Below are positions 50,601 to 61,200 of a stretch of DNA of 64,000 bases, one piece after another. The stretch is taken from contig NZ_WIAY01000007.1 in assembly GCF_009467805.1 (NCBI RefSeq), forward strand, positions 124,001-188,000, read 5' to 3'. A model generated the notes under the pieces. That model saw only the letters and a program-made list of their open reading frames with translations, did no database searches and was not told the origin of the DNA. This stretch comes from Stenotrophomonas nematodicola. GTDB lineage: Bacteria; Pseudomonadota; Gammaproteobacteria; Xanthomonadales; Xanthomonadaceae. How positions within the stretch are numbered: position 1 is the stretch's first letter; each line of letters begins with the position of its first letter. Position numbers and translations under genes: made by a program.

Positions 50601-52149
50601 GGACAGCGCGGAGGTCAGCGCGCGTGTGGAAGCCCCGTTCAAGGACTATCTGCGCAGTTCGGTCAATCTGCTGCGGCCGGTGGCCGAAGTCAATGGCCTG
50701 GACCCGGATGTCGACCAGGACGTGCTGGTCGAAGCCGGCTTCCAGCGCTACGCCCGTTCCAGCGCGCTGTTCGGCACGCCCGAGGAATGCCTGCCGATGA
50801 TCGGACGGCTGCAGGCGATCGGCGTCGACGAGGCGGCCTGCCTGGTCGACTTCGGTATCGACGAGGATCACGTGGTCGAGGGATTCGCGCAGCTGAAGCG
50901 GCTGCGCCAGCTGGCCGACGCCGAACACGCGCGGCAGCAGATGCTGGCGCGGCGCACCTACCATCCCGCAGAGGAGACGATGGCCCGCCATGCGGTGACG
51001 CACCTGCAGTGCACGCCGTCGTTCATGCGCCTGCTGCTGGACTCCGAGCCGGGCCGGCAGGCGGTGGCCCGGCTGGATGCGGTGCTGGTCGGCGGTGAGG
51101 CGTTGCCCGCACCGTTGGCACAGCAGCTGGCGGCCACTGCGCGGTCTGCATGGAACATGTATGGACCCACCGAGACCACCGTGTGGTCCGGGGCCACCCA
51201 GGTCACCGAAGCAGCCCCCACGCTGGGCGGCGCCCTTGGCGGCGAGCAGATCCGCGTGCTGGACCTGGACCTGGAACGGGTGCCGGCCGGTGTGGCCGGT
51301 GAACTCTACATCGGCGGCATCGGCGTCACCCGTGGCTACTGGCAGCGGCCCGCGCTGACCGCCGAGCGCTTCCTTCCCGACCCGCTGTCGTGCGTGCCCG
51401 GCGCCCGCATGTACCGGACCGGCGATGGGGCGCGCGGCCGCCGTGATGGCGCGATCGATTTCCTGGGCCGCCTGGACCAGCAGACCAAGTGGCGCGGGTT
51501 CCGGATCGAGCTCGGTGAGATCGAGGCGGCCCTTGAAGCAGACCCGGCGGTGACGCAGGCCGTGGCCGTGGTGCGCCACGACAGCGGCGCACCGCCGCGG
51601 CTGGTCGCCTACGTGGTGGCCACCGGCATCGCGCAGGGCAGCGTGCTGCAGGACGCGCTGCGTACGCGCCTGCAGCGGATGCTGCCCGATTACATGCAGC
51701 CGGACCTCGTCCTGGTGCTGCCGCACATGCCGCTGACGCCGAACGGAAAAGTGAACCGGGCAGCGTTGCCGGCACCGGATGCCGCACAGCTTCCGACCCG
51801 GGAGGATGAGCCGCCTGCGACCGACACCGAGCGCGCGGTGGCGAAGATATGGGCGTCGCTGCTCGGTGTGGAGGGCATCGGCCGTCATGCCAATTTCTTC
51901 GAGCTGGGCGGGCACTCGTTCCTGCTGGCGCAGATGCACGCGCGCCTGCGCGGCATGGGGCGTCGCGAACTCAACGTGGTGGATCTCTTCCGCAACCCGA
52001 CCATTGCCGGCCTCGGCGATCTGCTCGATGCCGAGCAGGACGACGATGGCAGCGCGCGTGCGGCGATGATCGCCACGCGCAGTCGGGAACGCGGACAGGC
52101 GGCACAGCGGCAACGACAGCAGTTGAAGGAGCGACTCCGCAATGGATGA
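47623..52149 (+). CDS. NRPS 2: docking-C-A(Gly) with inserted luciferase-like monooxygenase-PCP
   Basis: 1508 residues. An N-terminal TubC-type docking domain (MSIDALLLELRERGIQVW, residues 1-55) is followed by a condensation domain (47850-49130, HHIAADGW). The adenylation domain starts near 49170 (TSGSTGRPKGVMVSH). It is interrupted after core A4 (FDISVLELLW) by a flavin-dependent monooxygenase of about 345 residues, and resumes at about 50985 with THLQCTPS, MYGPTETT, YRTGDGARGRRDG and TPNGKVN. Its code, DILQLGMVWK, predicts glycine. The PCP has Ser at 51916 (GGHSF). The C-terminal tail is a basic Arg/Gln helix (QRQRQQLKERLRNG), perhaps a docking element. The reading frame overlaps both neighbours, by 1 bp upstream (TAATG) and 8 bp downstream. 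The expected action is to add glycine and hydroxylate its alpha-carbon on the carrier protein. Confidence 0.93.
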   Translation: MSIDALLLELRERGIQVWTENGALRYRAPEGRFDAELKERVVAAKAAIIRALEAYQSSTDAGGALLRVQRGDLLPLSHAQERLLFMRTLGGNEAAYNIPVAFRVRGPLDVDRLQQAVDALVRRHEVLQTRYPDGADIAGASWVDMPIPIEQRAVSAQGPDLDALLVLEAGRGFDLAGAPPLRVTLIRLDDGEHVLLIVLHHIAADGWSLDVLKRDLGALYAGATLPTLPVQYADHAAWQRSWLQSSGPRIQAQQAYWRQQLAGAPVLSTFPGDRPRPVTQRYHGAVLRRALPGGAQQALQSLAHDHGVTPFVAGLAVFNLLMWRHTGSTDLVVGTPVANRVRAEVTDLVGFFSNTLVMRTRVQPGERFQDLLGKVRETVLAAQENQDIPFEQVVELLQPPRSLSHTPLFQLMFSMIERDTDGLRLTGCDVEAIAADTHVAKYDLTLTLEHAPDGTEMGLEYNTDLFDADTVDALASQFAALLEQAGAAPARRLPQFRLPADAVDPAGPGIAADERSVACRFRDVAQRDPDAVALRCGDVSLDFGTLASQVAALSARLRARGIGPEHRVGVLLERRPEMVVALLAVLDAGAAYVPIDPDYPVARQALMIEDAGLSLLISAPSLGAIAEVAGAGVPVEMLGVGDPLPPPAMDEPAAAPPPEALAYMIYTSGSTGRPKGVMVSHANLCGFLHGLDQRLQPAPNERQVWLAVTSVSFDISVLELLWTLSRGHQVVLQQEQPAATAAAALPLAGTVQRRPAAPVGFSLFYFAAERSAPGADRYRLLMDGARFADESGFEAVWVPERHFHAFGGQYPSPAVAAAALAAVTRNVCIRAGSVVLPLHHPVRVAEEWSMIDHLSKGRAGIAFASGWHFNDFVFNPDNYAERHQVLRDGVDTVRALWRGESRPFRAGNGSEVEIRTRPEPIQPELPVWITAAGSPETFEYAGRIGANVLTHLLGQSLEELAGKIALYRRTRAEHGHDPEAGRVTLMLHTYVGEDSAEVSARVEAPFKDYLRSSVNLLRPVAEVNGLDPDVDQDVLVEAGFQRYARSSALFGTPEECLPMIGRLQAIGVDEAACLVDFGIDEDHVVEGFAQLKRLRQLADAEHARQQMLARRTYHPAEETMARHAVTHLQCTPSFMRLLLDSEPGRQAVARLDAVLVGGEALPAPLAQQLAATARSAWNMYGPTETTVWSGATQVTEAAPTLGGALGGEQIRVLDLDLERVPAGVAGELYIGGIGVTRGYWQRPALTAERFLPDPLSCVPGARMYRTGDGARGRRDGAIDFLGRLDQQTKWRGFRIELGEIEAALEADPAVTQAVAVVRHDSGAPPRLVAYVVATGIAQGSVLQDALRTRLQRMLPDYMQPDLVLVLPHMPLTPNGKVNRAALPAPDAAQLPTREDEPPATDTERAVAKIWASLLGVEGIGRHANFFELGGHSFLLAQMHARLRGMGRRELNVVDLFRNPTIAGLGDLLDAEQDDDGSARAAMIATRSRERGQAAQRQRQQLKERLRNG
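49897..50930 (+). other. Domain: FMN-dependent luciferase-like monooxygenase inserted in the Gly A domain
   Basis: Residues about 759-1103 of NRPS 2. It begins GFSLFYFAAERSA and carries bacterial-luciferase-family features: DGARFADESGFEAVWVPERH, then HHPVRVAEEWSMIDHLSKGR, FASGWHFNDFVFNPDNY and FGTPEECLPMIGRL. These match the natural-product LLM domain type known from MupA and Atu3671. It lies between A4 and A5, the site used by the MOx domains of MtaG and MelG, which hydroxylate glycine in myxothiazol and melithiazol synthesis. Confidence 0.88.
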
Positions 52150-55100
52150 CAGGTTGGACAGCCCGATGGAAGGCATCGCGATCATTGGCATGGCAGGACG
52201 GTTCCCGGGCGCGGACGATGTCGCCGCTCTCTGGCGGAACGTGCTGGCAGGGCAGGTCGCGGCACGTCCGCTGAGCGAGCAGCAGTTGCGCGACGCCGGG
52301 GTGGACCCGGCCCGCATCGCCGATCCGGCTTACGTGCGGGTGGCGTACGGCCCCCAGGATATCGACCGCTTCGATGCGGGTTTCTTTGGTTTCACGCCGC
52401 GCGAGGCGGAGACGATGGACCCGCAGCACCGGTTGCTGCTGGAGTGCTGCCAGCAGGCGCTGGACGACGGCGGGCATGCCCCGGCGCAGTTCGACGGGCT
52501 GATCGGCGTGTATGCCGGCGTGGGGACGCCGGCCTACATGATCCGCAACCTGCTGCCGGAACCGGGCCTGATCGATGCGATCGGTACGCTGCAGTTCTCC
52601 ATCGGCAACGAAAAGAGCTTCGCGGCCACCAAGGTGTCGTTCAAGCTCGGCCTGCAGGGGCCAAGCGTCAACGTGGATACCGCCTGCTCCACCTCGCTGG
52701 TGGCGGTCCACCAGGCGTGCCAGAGCCTGCTGTCGTTCGAATGCGACATGGCGCTGGCCGGTGGCGTCAGCCTGAACGTGCCGGTGGACGAGGGGTATCA
52801 GTTCCATGAAGGCGGCATCGTCGCTTCCGATGGCCTGTGCCGCCCTTTCGACCACCGTTCGCAGGGAACGGTCAAGGGCGCCGGTGCGGGAATCGTGCTG
52901 CTGAAGCGGCTGGACGATGCCATTGCCGATGGCGATCGCGTGTACGCCGTCATCAAGGGATCGGCGGTCAACAACGATGGTGCGCAGAAGGTCGGCTTCA
53001 CTGCGGCCAGCGTGGACGGCCAGGCTGCGGTCATCGCCCAGGCGCTGGGCGTTTCCGGCGTCCCGGCCGACAGCATCGGTTACGTGGAAGCGCACGGCAC
53101 CGGCACCCAGCTGGGTGATCCGGTGGAGATCGCCGCACTGTCGGAGGCCTATCGTGCCACCACGGCGCGCACGCAGTACTGTGCGCTGGGCGCGCTGAAG
53201 GCCAACATCGGTCATCTCGACATCGCCGCCGGCGTCGCCGGGTTGATCAAGGCTGCCAAGGCGGTGGAGCAGGGCGTGCTGCCGCCTGCCACCCATTTCG
53301 AGGCACCCAACCCGGCGATCGACTTTCCGTCGTCGCCGTTCTACGTCCCCACCCAGGCCACGCCGTGGCCGGCGTCCTTCGATGCCCGCCGCGCCGCCGT
53401 CAGTTCGTTTGGCATCGGCGGCACCAATGCACATGTGATTCTCGAACAGGCGCCGCTGCCGGCGCCGCCGCCCGCACCCGCACCTGTCCAGGTCCACCCC
53501 GCCCACGGTACCCCCACGGCGCGGTCGCAACTTCTGGTGGCGAGCGCGAAAAGCGCGGCGGCACTGGCCGACACCGTGGAGGCGCTGGCAACGGCACTGG
53601 CCGACGGCGGGGTGGACATCGCCGATGCCGCCTTCACCCTGCAGGCCGGCCGCAGCCATCACCGGTTCCGCTGTGCCGTGGCCTGCGCCGATGGCGCCTC
53701 CGCAGCCGACGCGTTGCGGCGGGAGATGGCCCGCGCCGGCCGCGAGGTCCATTCGAAAAAGCGCCGCGTGGTGTTCATGTTCCCCGGGCAGGGCGCGCAG
53801 CATGCGGGCATGTGCCGCGGGCTGTACGAGCACGAGCGCGTGTTCCGGCAGACACTGGACGAGTGCGCGGATCTGCTGCGGTCGGAGCTCGACTGCGACG
53901 TGCGCGACATTCTCTTCGCCGATGACGACCCCCGGCTGAAGCAGACCCGCTACACCCAGTCGGCCCTGTTCTGCGTGGAGTACGCGCTTGCCTGCCAGTT
54001 GCAGGCCTGGGGCATCCAGCCGGATCTGCTGATCGGCCACAGTCTGGGCGAGTACGTGGCCGCCTGCGTGTCCGGCGTGCTCGGGCTGGAAGACGCGATC
54101 AAGGTCGTGGCACGGCGCGGCGCACTGCTCGATGCGCTGGCGCCCGGCGGCATGCTGGTCGTGCCGCTCTCCGAGGCGGCCCTTCAGCAGGCCCTGGCCG
54201 ACGGCGGAGACGCCACGGCCGGCTGCGTGGCAGCCGTGGTGAACGCACCCACACTGTGCGTGGCGGCCGGTCCCGTGGAGGCGTTGGAGCGGCTGCGTGA
54301 TCGACTGGCGCCGCGCACCGAGTGCCACCTGCTGCCCGCCTCGCACGCGTTCCACTCGCCGATGATGGATCCGGCACTGTCCGCGTTCGGCGATGTAATG
54401 CGTGGCGTAAGGCTGCTCGCCCCGCGGATTCCGCTGGTGTCCAATGTCACCGGGCGCCTGCTGGCACCCGAAGAGGCGACCTCCGCAGCGTACTGGGTCC
54501 GGCATCTGCGTGAGCCGGTGCGCTTCGCCGATGGCATGGACACCGTGCTGGACGGCGGCGCTGCGGTGCTGATCGAAGTGGGGCCCGGCGTCACGTTGAC
54601 GACGCTGGCCCGGCAACAGCCGGGCATCGATGCGCATGTGGTGTGCAGCTCCCTGCGCCATCCGCGCGATGCCAGCAGCGACCACGCCGCGCTGATGGCG
54701 GGCCTGGCCCAGGCCTGGATGGCGGGTGTCGAGATTGACTGGCGTGCCTTCAACGAGGCGCGCAGGGGGCGGCGCGTGGGGCTTCCCGGTGTGGCGTTCG
54801 AGCGCCGCCGGCACTGGATCGCAGCGCCAGGGCAGATCATGCCGGCCGAGGTTCTGCCGCCAGTGCTGGCAGCCACCGCAGCTGCACCCAGCGGTGTGCT
54901 GCCGCGCGATGAGATGGAGCGGACCGTTGCCGACGTCTGGCAGGCCCAGTTTGGCATTGCGCGCATCTACGTCGACCAGGACTTCTTCGAACTCGGCGGC
55001 CATTCGCTGCTGGCGGCGCGGATTCTGGTCGCCCTGGAGGAACGTACCGGCGTTCGCCTGACCATCGCCGACCTGTTCGGCGCGCCCACGGTGGCCGGGT

Positions 55101-55204
55101 TGGCCAACCGGCTGCTGCTGGCGCAGGTCGACGGGGCCGATGACGCATTGCTGGCGCGCCTGCTGGCGGAGATCGAAGGAGCGCCCGAGCCGCTCGCAGG
55201 CTGA
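52142..55204 (+). CDS. PKS 3: KS-AT(malonyl)-ACP module
   Basis: A 1020-residue single-module type I polyketide synthase. Ketosynthase (52175-53450) with active Cys at 52685 (VDTACSTSL) and the two His motifs EAHGTGT and NIGHLD. Acyltransferase (about 53740-54640) with GQGAQ, nucleophile Ser 54041 (GHSLGEY) and the HAFH motif typical of malonyl-CoA selectivity. Carrier domain with Ser 55004 (GGHSLL), resembling a PCP more than a PKS ACP. No KR, DH or ER is present, so it would leave a beta-keto group unless the KR of the next protein acts on it. The ATG at 52142 overlaps the NRPS 2 end by 8 bp. The KS receives the glycyl intermediate, so this is an NRPS-to-PKS switch. Confidence 0.93.
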   Translation: MDDRLDSPMEGIAIIGMAGRFPGADDVAALWRNVLAGQVAARPLSEQQLRDAGVDPARIADPAYVRVAYGPQDIDRFDAGFFGFTPREAETMDPQHRLLLECCQQALDDGGHAPAQFDGLIGVYAGVGTPAYMIRNLLPEPGLIDAIGTLQFSIGNEKSFAATKVSFKLGLQGPSVNVDTACSTSLVAVHQACQSLLSFECDMALAGGVSLNVPVDEGYQFHEGGIVASDGLCRPFDHRSQGTVKGAGAGIVLLKRLDDAIADGDRVYAVIKGSAVNNDGAQKVGFTAASVDGQAAVIAQALGVSGVPADSIGYVEAHGTGTQLGDPVEIAALSEAYRATTARTQYCALGALKANIGHLDIAAGVAGLIKAAKAVEQGVLPPATHFEAPNPAIDFPSSPFYVPTQATPWPASFDARRAAVSSFGIGGTNAHVILEQAPLPAPPPAPAPVQVHPAHGTPTARSQLLVASAKSAAALADTVEALATALADGGVDIADAAFTLQAGRSHHRFRCAVACADGASAADALRREMARAGREVHSKKRRVVFMFPGQGAQHAGMCRGLYEHERVFRQTLDECADLLRSELDCDVRDILFADDDPRLKQTRYTQSALFCVEYALACQLQAWGIQPDLLIGHSLGEYVAACVSGVLGLEDAIKVVARRGALLDALAPGGMLVVPLSEAALQQALADGGDATAGCVAAVVNAPTLCVAAGPVEALERLRDRLAPRTECHLLPASHAFHSPMMDPALSAFGDVMRGVRLLAPRIPLVSNVTGRLLAPEEATSAAYWVRHLREPVRFADGMDTVLDGGAAVLIEVGPGVTLTTLARQQPGIDAHVVCSSLRHPRDASSDHAALMAGLAQAWMAGVEIDWRAFNEARRGRRVGLPGVAFERRRHWIAAPGQIMPAEVLPPVLAATAAAPSGVLPRDEMERTVADVWQAQFGIARIYVDQDFFELGGHSLLAARILVALEERTGVRLTIADLFGAPTVAGLANRLLLAQVDGADDALLARLLAEIEGAPEPLAG

Positions 55205-55277
55205 GCTGCGCGGCCGGGCACAGGGGTACGGGCGGGAGGCGTCCGTGCCGAAGCAATGGACTTGGAGGCACTACGAC

Positions 55278-58200
55278 ATGGATTCGCTGAACGACAGGAT
55301 CGCCCGTCTCTCTCCCGCCGAACGCGACGCACTGATGCGTGCGCTGCGCCAGCAAGGCACTACGGCGGCACCGGCACCGATCCCGCTGGTGGATCGCAGC
55401 CAGTCCGTACATGCCGTCAGTCCGGCCCAGCAGCGCATGTGGATGTTCCAGGAGCGCGGCGGCAATGCGGCGTACAACATGTCGTCGGCGGTCCGCCTGC
55501 GTGGTCCCCTTGATCTGCCGGCGCTGCAGTCCGCGCTCGACGACCTGCAGGCGCGTCACGAATCCCTGCGGACCACCTTCGAGCTGGATGGCGTTGCGGT
55601 GGTGCAGCGCGTACATCCTGCCGGGGGCCAGGGGCTGACCCAGGTGGATCTGTCACCGCTGACAGCCGCCGATCGCGCCGCGGCGGTGGACGCCCGCTGC
55701 GCCGCGCTGAGCCAGCGCGTGTTCGATCTGCAGACCGGGCCCCTGTTCGAAACGCAGCTGCTGTGCGAGGACGCAGAATCGCATGTGCTGCTGGTGAACA
55801 TGCACCACATCATCTCCGATGGCTGGTCGATGGGTGTCCTGATCGGCGAGCTGAGCCGCCTGTATGCGGCCCATGCGAGCGGGGCGACGGCGGCACTGGA
55901 CCCGTTGCCGGTGCAGTACGTCGACTACGCGCACTGGCAGCAGGACCAGATGGGCCCTGACCAGGCGCGGCGTCACCTTGCGTACTGGCGCGAGCGTCTT
56001 GCCGATGCTCCGCCCCTGCTGGACCTGCCGGGCGACTATCCTCGCCCCGCAACCAAGAGCTTCCAGGCCGCGACGCTGTTCTTCGACCTGGATGCGTCCA
56101 CGGCCGACGCGGTGGCCGCGCTGGCCCGTCGTTGCTCCGCTACGCCTTTCATGGTGCTGCTTGCGGCATTCGAGGTACTGCTGGGCGTCCACAGCGGGCG
56201 CAGCGATATTCTCGTTGCAACTCCCGTGGCCAATCGGGGACGCTCGGAGCTGGCGGGGGTCATCGGCTTCTTCGCCAACACCGTGCTGCTGCGCGATGCG
56301 ATCGACACGGCACTCAGCTTCACCCAGCTGCTGGAGCAGGTCCGGCATGGCACGCTGCAGGCCTATGCCCACCAGGAGCTGCCGTTCGACCAGGTCGTGG
56401 ACGCGCTGAATCCGGTGCGGAGCACCGCGCACGCCCCCTTGGCGCAGGTGTTGTTCGCGGTGCAGAACGTGCCCGGCGGGGATCTCGCGCTGGGCGGGCT
56501 GGCGATCGAGCCGATCGAGATCGGCCGTGAGGGCAGCGATTTCGATCTGGTGCTGGAACTGCAGCCGCAGACCGCCGGGTACCGTGCGATCCTCACGTAC
56601 AGCACGGACCTCTACCAGGCCGCGACGATGCGCACCTTCGGTGCCCAGTACGGCGCGCTGCTGAGCGCGCTGGTGCGCGCGCCGGAGGCGCCGGTGGCCG
56701 GGACGATCGCGGCGGCACTGCCCCCGCGGTTGCCGTTGCCGGAAGGGGCGGCGGTCGATGCCACCACGGTGGCCGCCCTGCAGGCCCGCTGCGCGGACAT
56801 GCGGCTGGTGGACGCAGACGGCGTCCACGAGGGCCGGGATCTGCTGCAGGCGGCGGTCCCCGCAGCCCGCGCGCTGGCGGGCACCGCCGGCCAGGGGGCG
56901 GTGGTCGGTGTGGCGATGGACGATGCGGTGGCAGGCTGGACGGCGGTGCTGGCGTGCTGGCACGCAGGCGTGGTGCCGTTGCTGGTGGACCGGACGTTGC
57001 CGGCAGGCGCGCTGCGCGCGCTGCTGGGGCGCCACGGCTGCACCGTCCTCATCCATGACGGAGAGGAACCGGCGTCGCCGCTCGACGCTGACCTGCGCGC
57101 GATCGCCTGGCGCGATCTGGTCGCGCCGGACGCCGCCGTCGTCCCGGACGCCATCTGGTCGCCCCGTCTGGATGTACCGGCCCTGCAGGTGGACTGCGAA
57201 GGCACCGCACGGGTCTGCTCGCATGACGCGCTGCATGCAGCGGTTCTGCGGCAGGGCCGCTGCTGCGCCTTGGTGCGTGGCGACGACGTGACCCTGTTGC
57301 GGCATCCCGGTACGGCAGGATTCGTGCGCGACATGCTGTGGGCAGGCCAGGCGGCGCGCGTGATCCTGCACGCCGGTGGCATGTCGGGCCAGGCGCTGCT
57401 CTGCGACGACCGCTGCATCGGCGAGGTGCAGGCGGCGCATCCGGGCCTGCTGCCGCCCATCCTGATCTACGTGGGCGGGGCCACCGATCTGAACCGCCTG
57501 CAGGCCAAGGTCGGCGGCGCGCTCGTCCAGCTTCACCATCTCCACGCGCTGACCCCGTCGCCGGCGCATGTAGTCGCGCAGTCGATGGCCGGCGGCAGCG
57601 CGTCGCCGGGTCAGGACCGCTGGGAGGCGTGGGATGCCGCGTTGGAGATCTGCGACGCGCAGGGCCGTGGCTGCGCCCCGACCATCGCCGGCAACGTGCG
57701 CGTGACCGGTCCGTCGCCGCTGACGCTGCAGCGACGGGCGCGCTGGCGTCCGGACGGACAGTTGCAGTTGCTGCCGGGGCCGGCCGATGTGGTCCGCCGC
57801 GATGGCCATGCGCTCGCACTGGCGGGCATCGAAGCGACGGTGCAGGCGCATGCGATGGTCAAGGATGCGCACGTCGCGCTCCAGCCCACCGCAGACGGCG
57901 ACCGGCTCGTGGTGTACGTCGTGGTCGCGCGCAGCGAAGCGGTGGCGTCGGTCGCCGAGGCCACCGCGCTGTTGCTGCCGGTGGGCCTCCGTCCGGACAT
58001 CTGGGTGAGCGTATCGACCATTCCGCTGTGCGCCGACGGTCGGGTCGACCTCGCCGCGCTGAAGATGTGTCCTGCGCTGGCAGACACGGACATGGCGCGG
58101 GTAGCGCAGGCGCTGTCCGAGGCGACCGCAGGCGCCGATACGGCCGCAGTGCTGGTGGACACCGAGGTGCAGGCGCGTCGCCACCACCTGGCCGATGCGA

Positions 58201-61200
58201 TTCCGGGCTGGCGTCGCCAGGCCGTGGAGCAGGCCCGGGTCGAGGATGCCGCGGACGCGACACTGCAGGCGGCGACCGCGCCGCAGGCTGACGCGCTGCT
58301 CGAGGGCAATGCCCTGCCGTCGGACCTGCCGACCGACCTGGGGGCCGTGCTACGGCGCGCGGCGGCCGGCGACCGGGGGGTCATCTGCATCGACCGCGAC
58401 GGCGTGGCCGTGCGCCGCAGCTATGCCCAGGTGCTGGTGGAGGCCGAGAAGGTGCTGGGCGGGTTGAGTCAGGCAGGCGTTGTCCCCGGCGACATCGTGG
58501 TGCTTCAGCTGGCCGACAACCTGGACGTCGTGCCGGTGTTCTGGGCCTGCGTGCTCGGCGGACTGGTGCCGGTGCCGCTGGGGGTGCTGCCCAGCTATGA
58601 TGTGCCCAGTGCCGGACGCGACAAGCTGCTCAATACCTGCCGGCTGCTGCAGCCCAGGGCGGTGGTGGCCAGCGCGGCCCAGTACAGTGGAATCGCCGCG
58701 CTGCTGCGTCGCGAAGACGTGCCCGTCGCCGTGCTCGACGGCGCCGTGCTCGCACGCGCGCAGGCACCGGGTCACCTGCACACGCCCGATGCGGATGACG
58801 TCGCCCTGCTGCTGCTGACGTCCGGAAGTACCGGCATGCCCAAAGCGGTGCGACAGAGCCACCGGGCGCTGATCGCACGCTCGGCCGCCACAGCGCTGCA
58901 CAACGGATTCGATGCCGGTGCCGTATCGATGAACTGGATGCCGCTGGACCACGTCGGTGGGCTGGTCATGTTCCACGTGCTCGATACCTGGCTTGCCTGC
59001 GAACAGCTTCAGGTCGCCACCGAGTATGTGCTGGAGGCGCCGCTGCGCTGGCTGGACCTGATCCAAAAGTACCGCGCAACCGCCACCTGGGCACCCAACT
59101 TCGCCTTCGCGCTGGTCAATGAAGCCGTGGACCACGCGCCCGAACGCAGCTGGGACCTGTCCTCGATGCAGTTCATCCTCAATGGCGGCGAAGCGATCGT
59201 CAGCAAGAGCGCGCGTGGGTTCCTGCGTCGCCTGCGCGCCTTCGGCCTGCCCGGCACCAGTATGCGCCCCTCCTGGGGCATGTCCGAGACGTGCTCGGGC
59301 GTCGTGTTCTCGCGACTGACCCTGGAGGGCAGCCGTGATGACGATCCGTTCGTCGCGGTGGGCGAGCCGATTCCCGGCGTGGCCATCCGCATCGTGGACG
59401 CCGACGACCGCGTGCAGCCGATGGGACGGGTCGGACGCCTGCAGATCCGGGGCCCGAATGTCACCAGCGGCTATCTGCACAACGTCGAGGCGACGTCGGA
59501 GGCGTTCACCGCCGATGGCTGGTTCAACACCGGCGACCTGGCCACGATCGGTGCGGTGGGGTTGACCATCACCGGTCGCGAGAAGGACGTGATCATCATC
59601 AACGGCGCCAACTTCCACAGCCACGAGATCGAACAGGTGGTGGATGAGACCGGCGCCGTGCAGATCTCCTTCACCGCTGCCACCGCGGTGCGCGAGCCGG
59701 GCGCGGCGACCGATCGACTGGCGATTTTCTTCGTTCCCGCCGCAGAAGCGGGGGACACCGATGCCGCCATCCGCGCGGTGCGGCAGGCGGTCCTGCGCGG
59801 CTGCCAGGTCAATCCGTCCTACATCGTCCCGTTGTCGGTCGACGATGTGCCCAAGACCTCCATCGGCAAGATCCAGCGTGGCCAGCTGGCCGCGCAGCTG
59901 ATGGCCGGCCAGTTCGACAGCCTGCTGCGCACGCAGGACCTGCTGGCCGGCAACGCCAACACGGTGCCGGCGTGGTTCCACCGACGCACGTGGCGGCCTG
60001 CACAGCGTCGCGCGATGGGGGCACGCACGCCTGCTGCGCGGATCGCGTTCGTGGATGATGCTCTGCAGGCGCGCGCGCTGCTGGCAGCGTCGGGCGACAC
60101 CGTGCCGCTATGGCTGGTGTGGCCGGCCGGTGGCGCGCCTGCCGTGGACATCGTCGCACCGGACGGGGCAACGCCTCGAACCCATGTGGTGCGCCGCGAC
60201 CGCGCCGAGGATTACCGGGCACTGCTGGATGCCGCGCTTGCCAGCACGGCGGGCGTGCTGCAGCTGCTCTGGTTCTGGCAGGACCCCGTCGATGCGCCGG
60301 CGCACGACCCGGTGAGTGAGACCGATGCGGCCCTCGCTCCGGTGCGCACGCTGCTGCGGGTGCTGGCGCAGTGCGCTCCCGCGCAGGACGTGCAGTTCCT
60401 GCTCGCACGCGGCGGTGAGGCCGGCGCCACGGCGGCAGATGCCGCGTTGCCGGGCCTGCTGCGCACCGCCGCGCTGGAAGCGAGCTGTCTCGAACCCAGC
60501 CTGGTGCACCTTGCCGATGCCGACGCGGAGGGGACCGTCGCGCGGCTTCTGGAAGAAGGCAGTGCCGCCGCGCTCGATCACGAAGTGATGTACCGGCGGT
60601 CGCAGCGCCTGCTGCCTCGGTTGTCCGAGCTGGACGTCAGCGCCGCCGATGCGCAGCCGTTGCCGCTGGTCAGGGGCGGAACCTACCTGCTGACCGGTGG
60701 CCTGGGGGGTATCGGCCGGTACCTGGCCAACCGGCTGTGCCACGAGTTCGATGCGCAGGTGCTGCTGATCGGGCGCAGCGCTGCCACGCCCGATGGCGAT
60801 GCACGTGAGCGTGAGCGGGCCCGCGTCCTTGCCGAGCTGCGGTCGCGTGCGCGCGATGGCGCTGTGCTCTATGTCCAGGCCGATGTCACCGACAGCGCTG
60901 CCGTGTGCGCCGCCGTGGCCGAGGCCGAGCGGCGGTGGGGACGGGGGCTGGACGGGGTGTTCCACCTGGCGGGCGATCTGGCGGAGGGCGGCAATGTAGC
61001 CGCGCACTGGTCGCAGGCCAGCCGCCACGGCCTGGCGGAAGAGACCGAGCAGGCCTACCGTGCCGCACTGACGCCCAAGGTGGGCGGGCTGCATGCCGTG
61101 GTGCCGCTGCTGGAGGAACGCCCGTCGCTGCTCTGCGTGGCGTTCTCGTCGGTCAACGCGCTGTACGGCGGTGCGACGTTTGGTGCCTATTCGATGGCCA

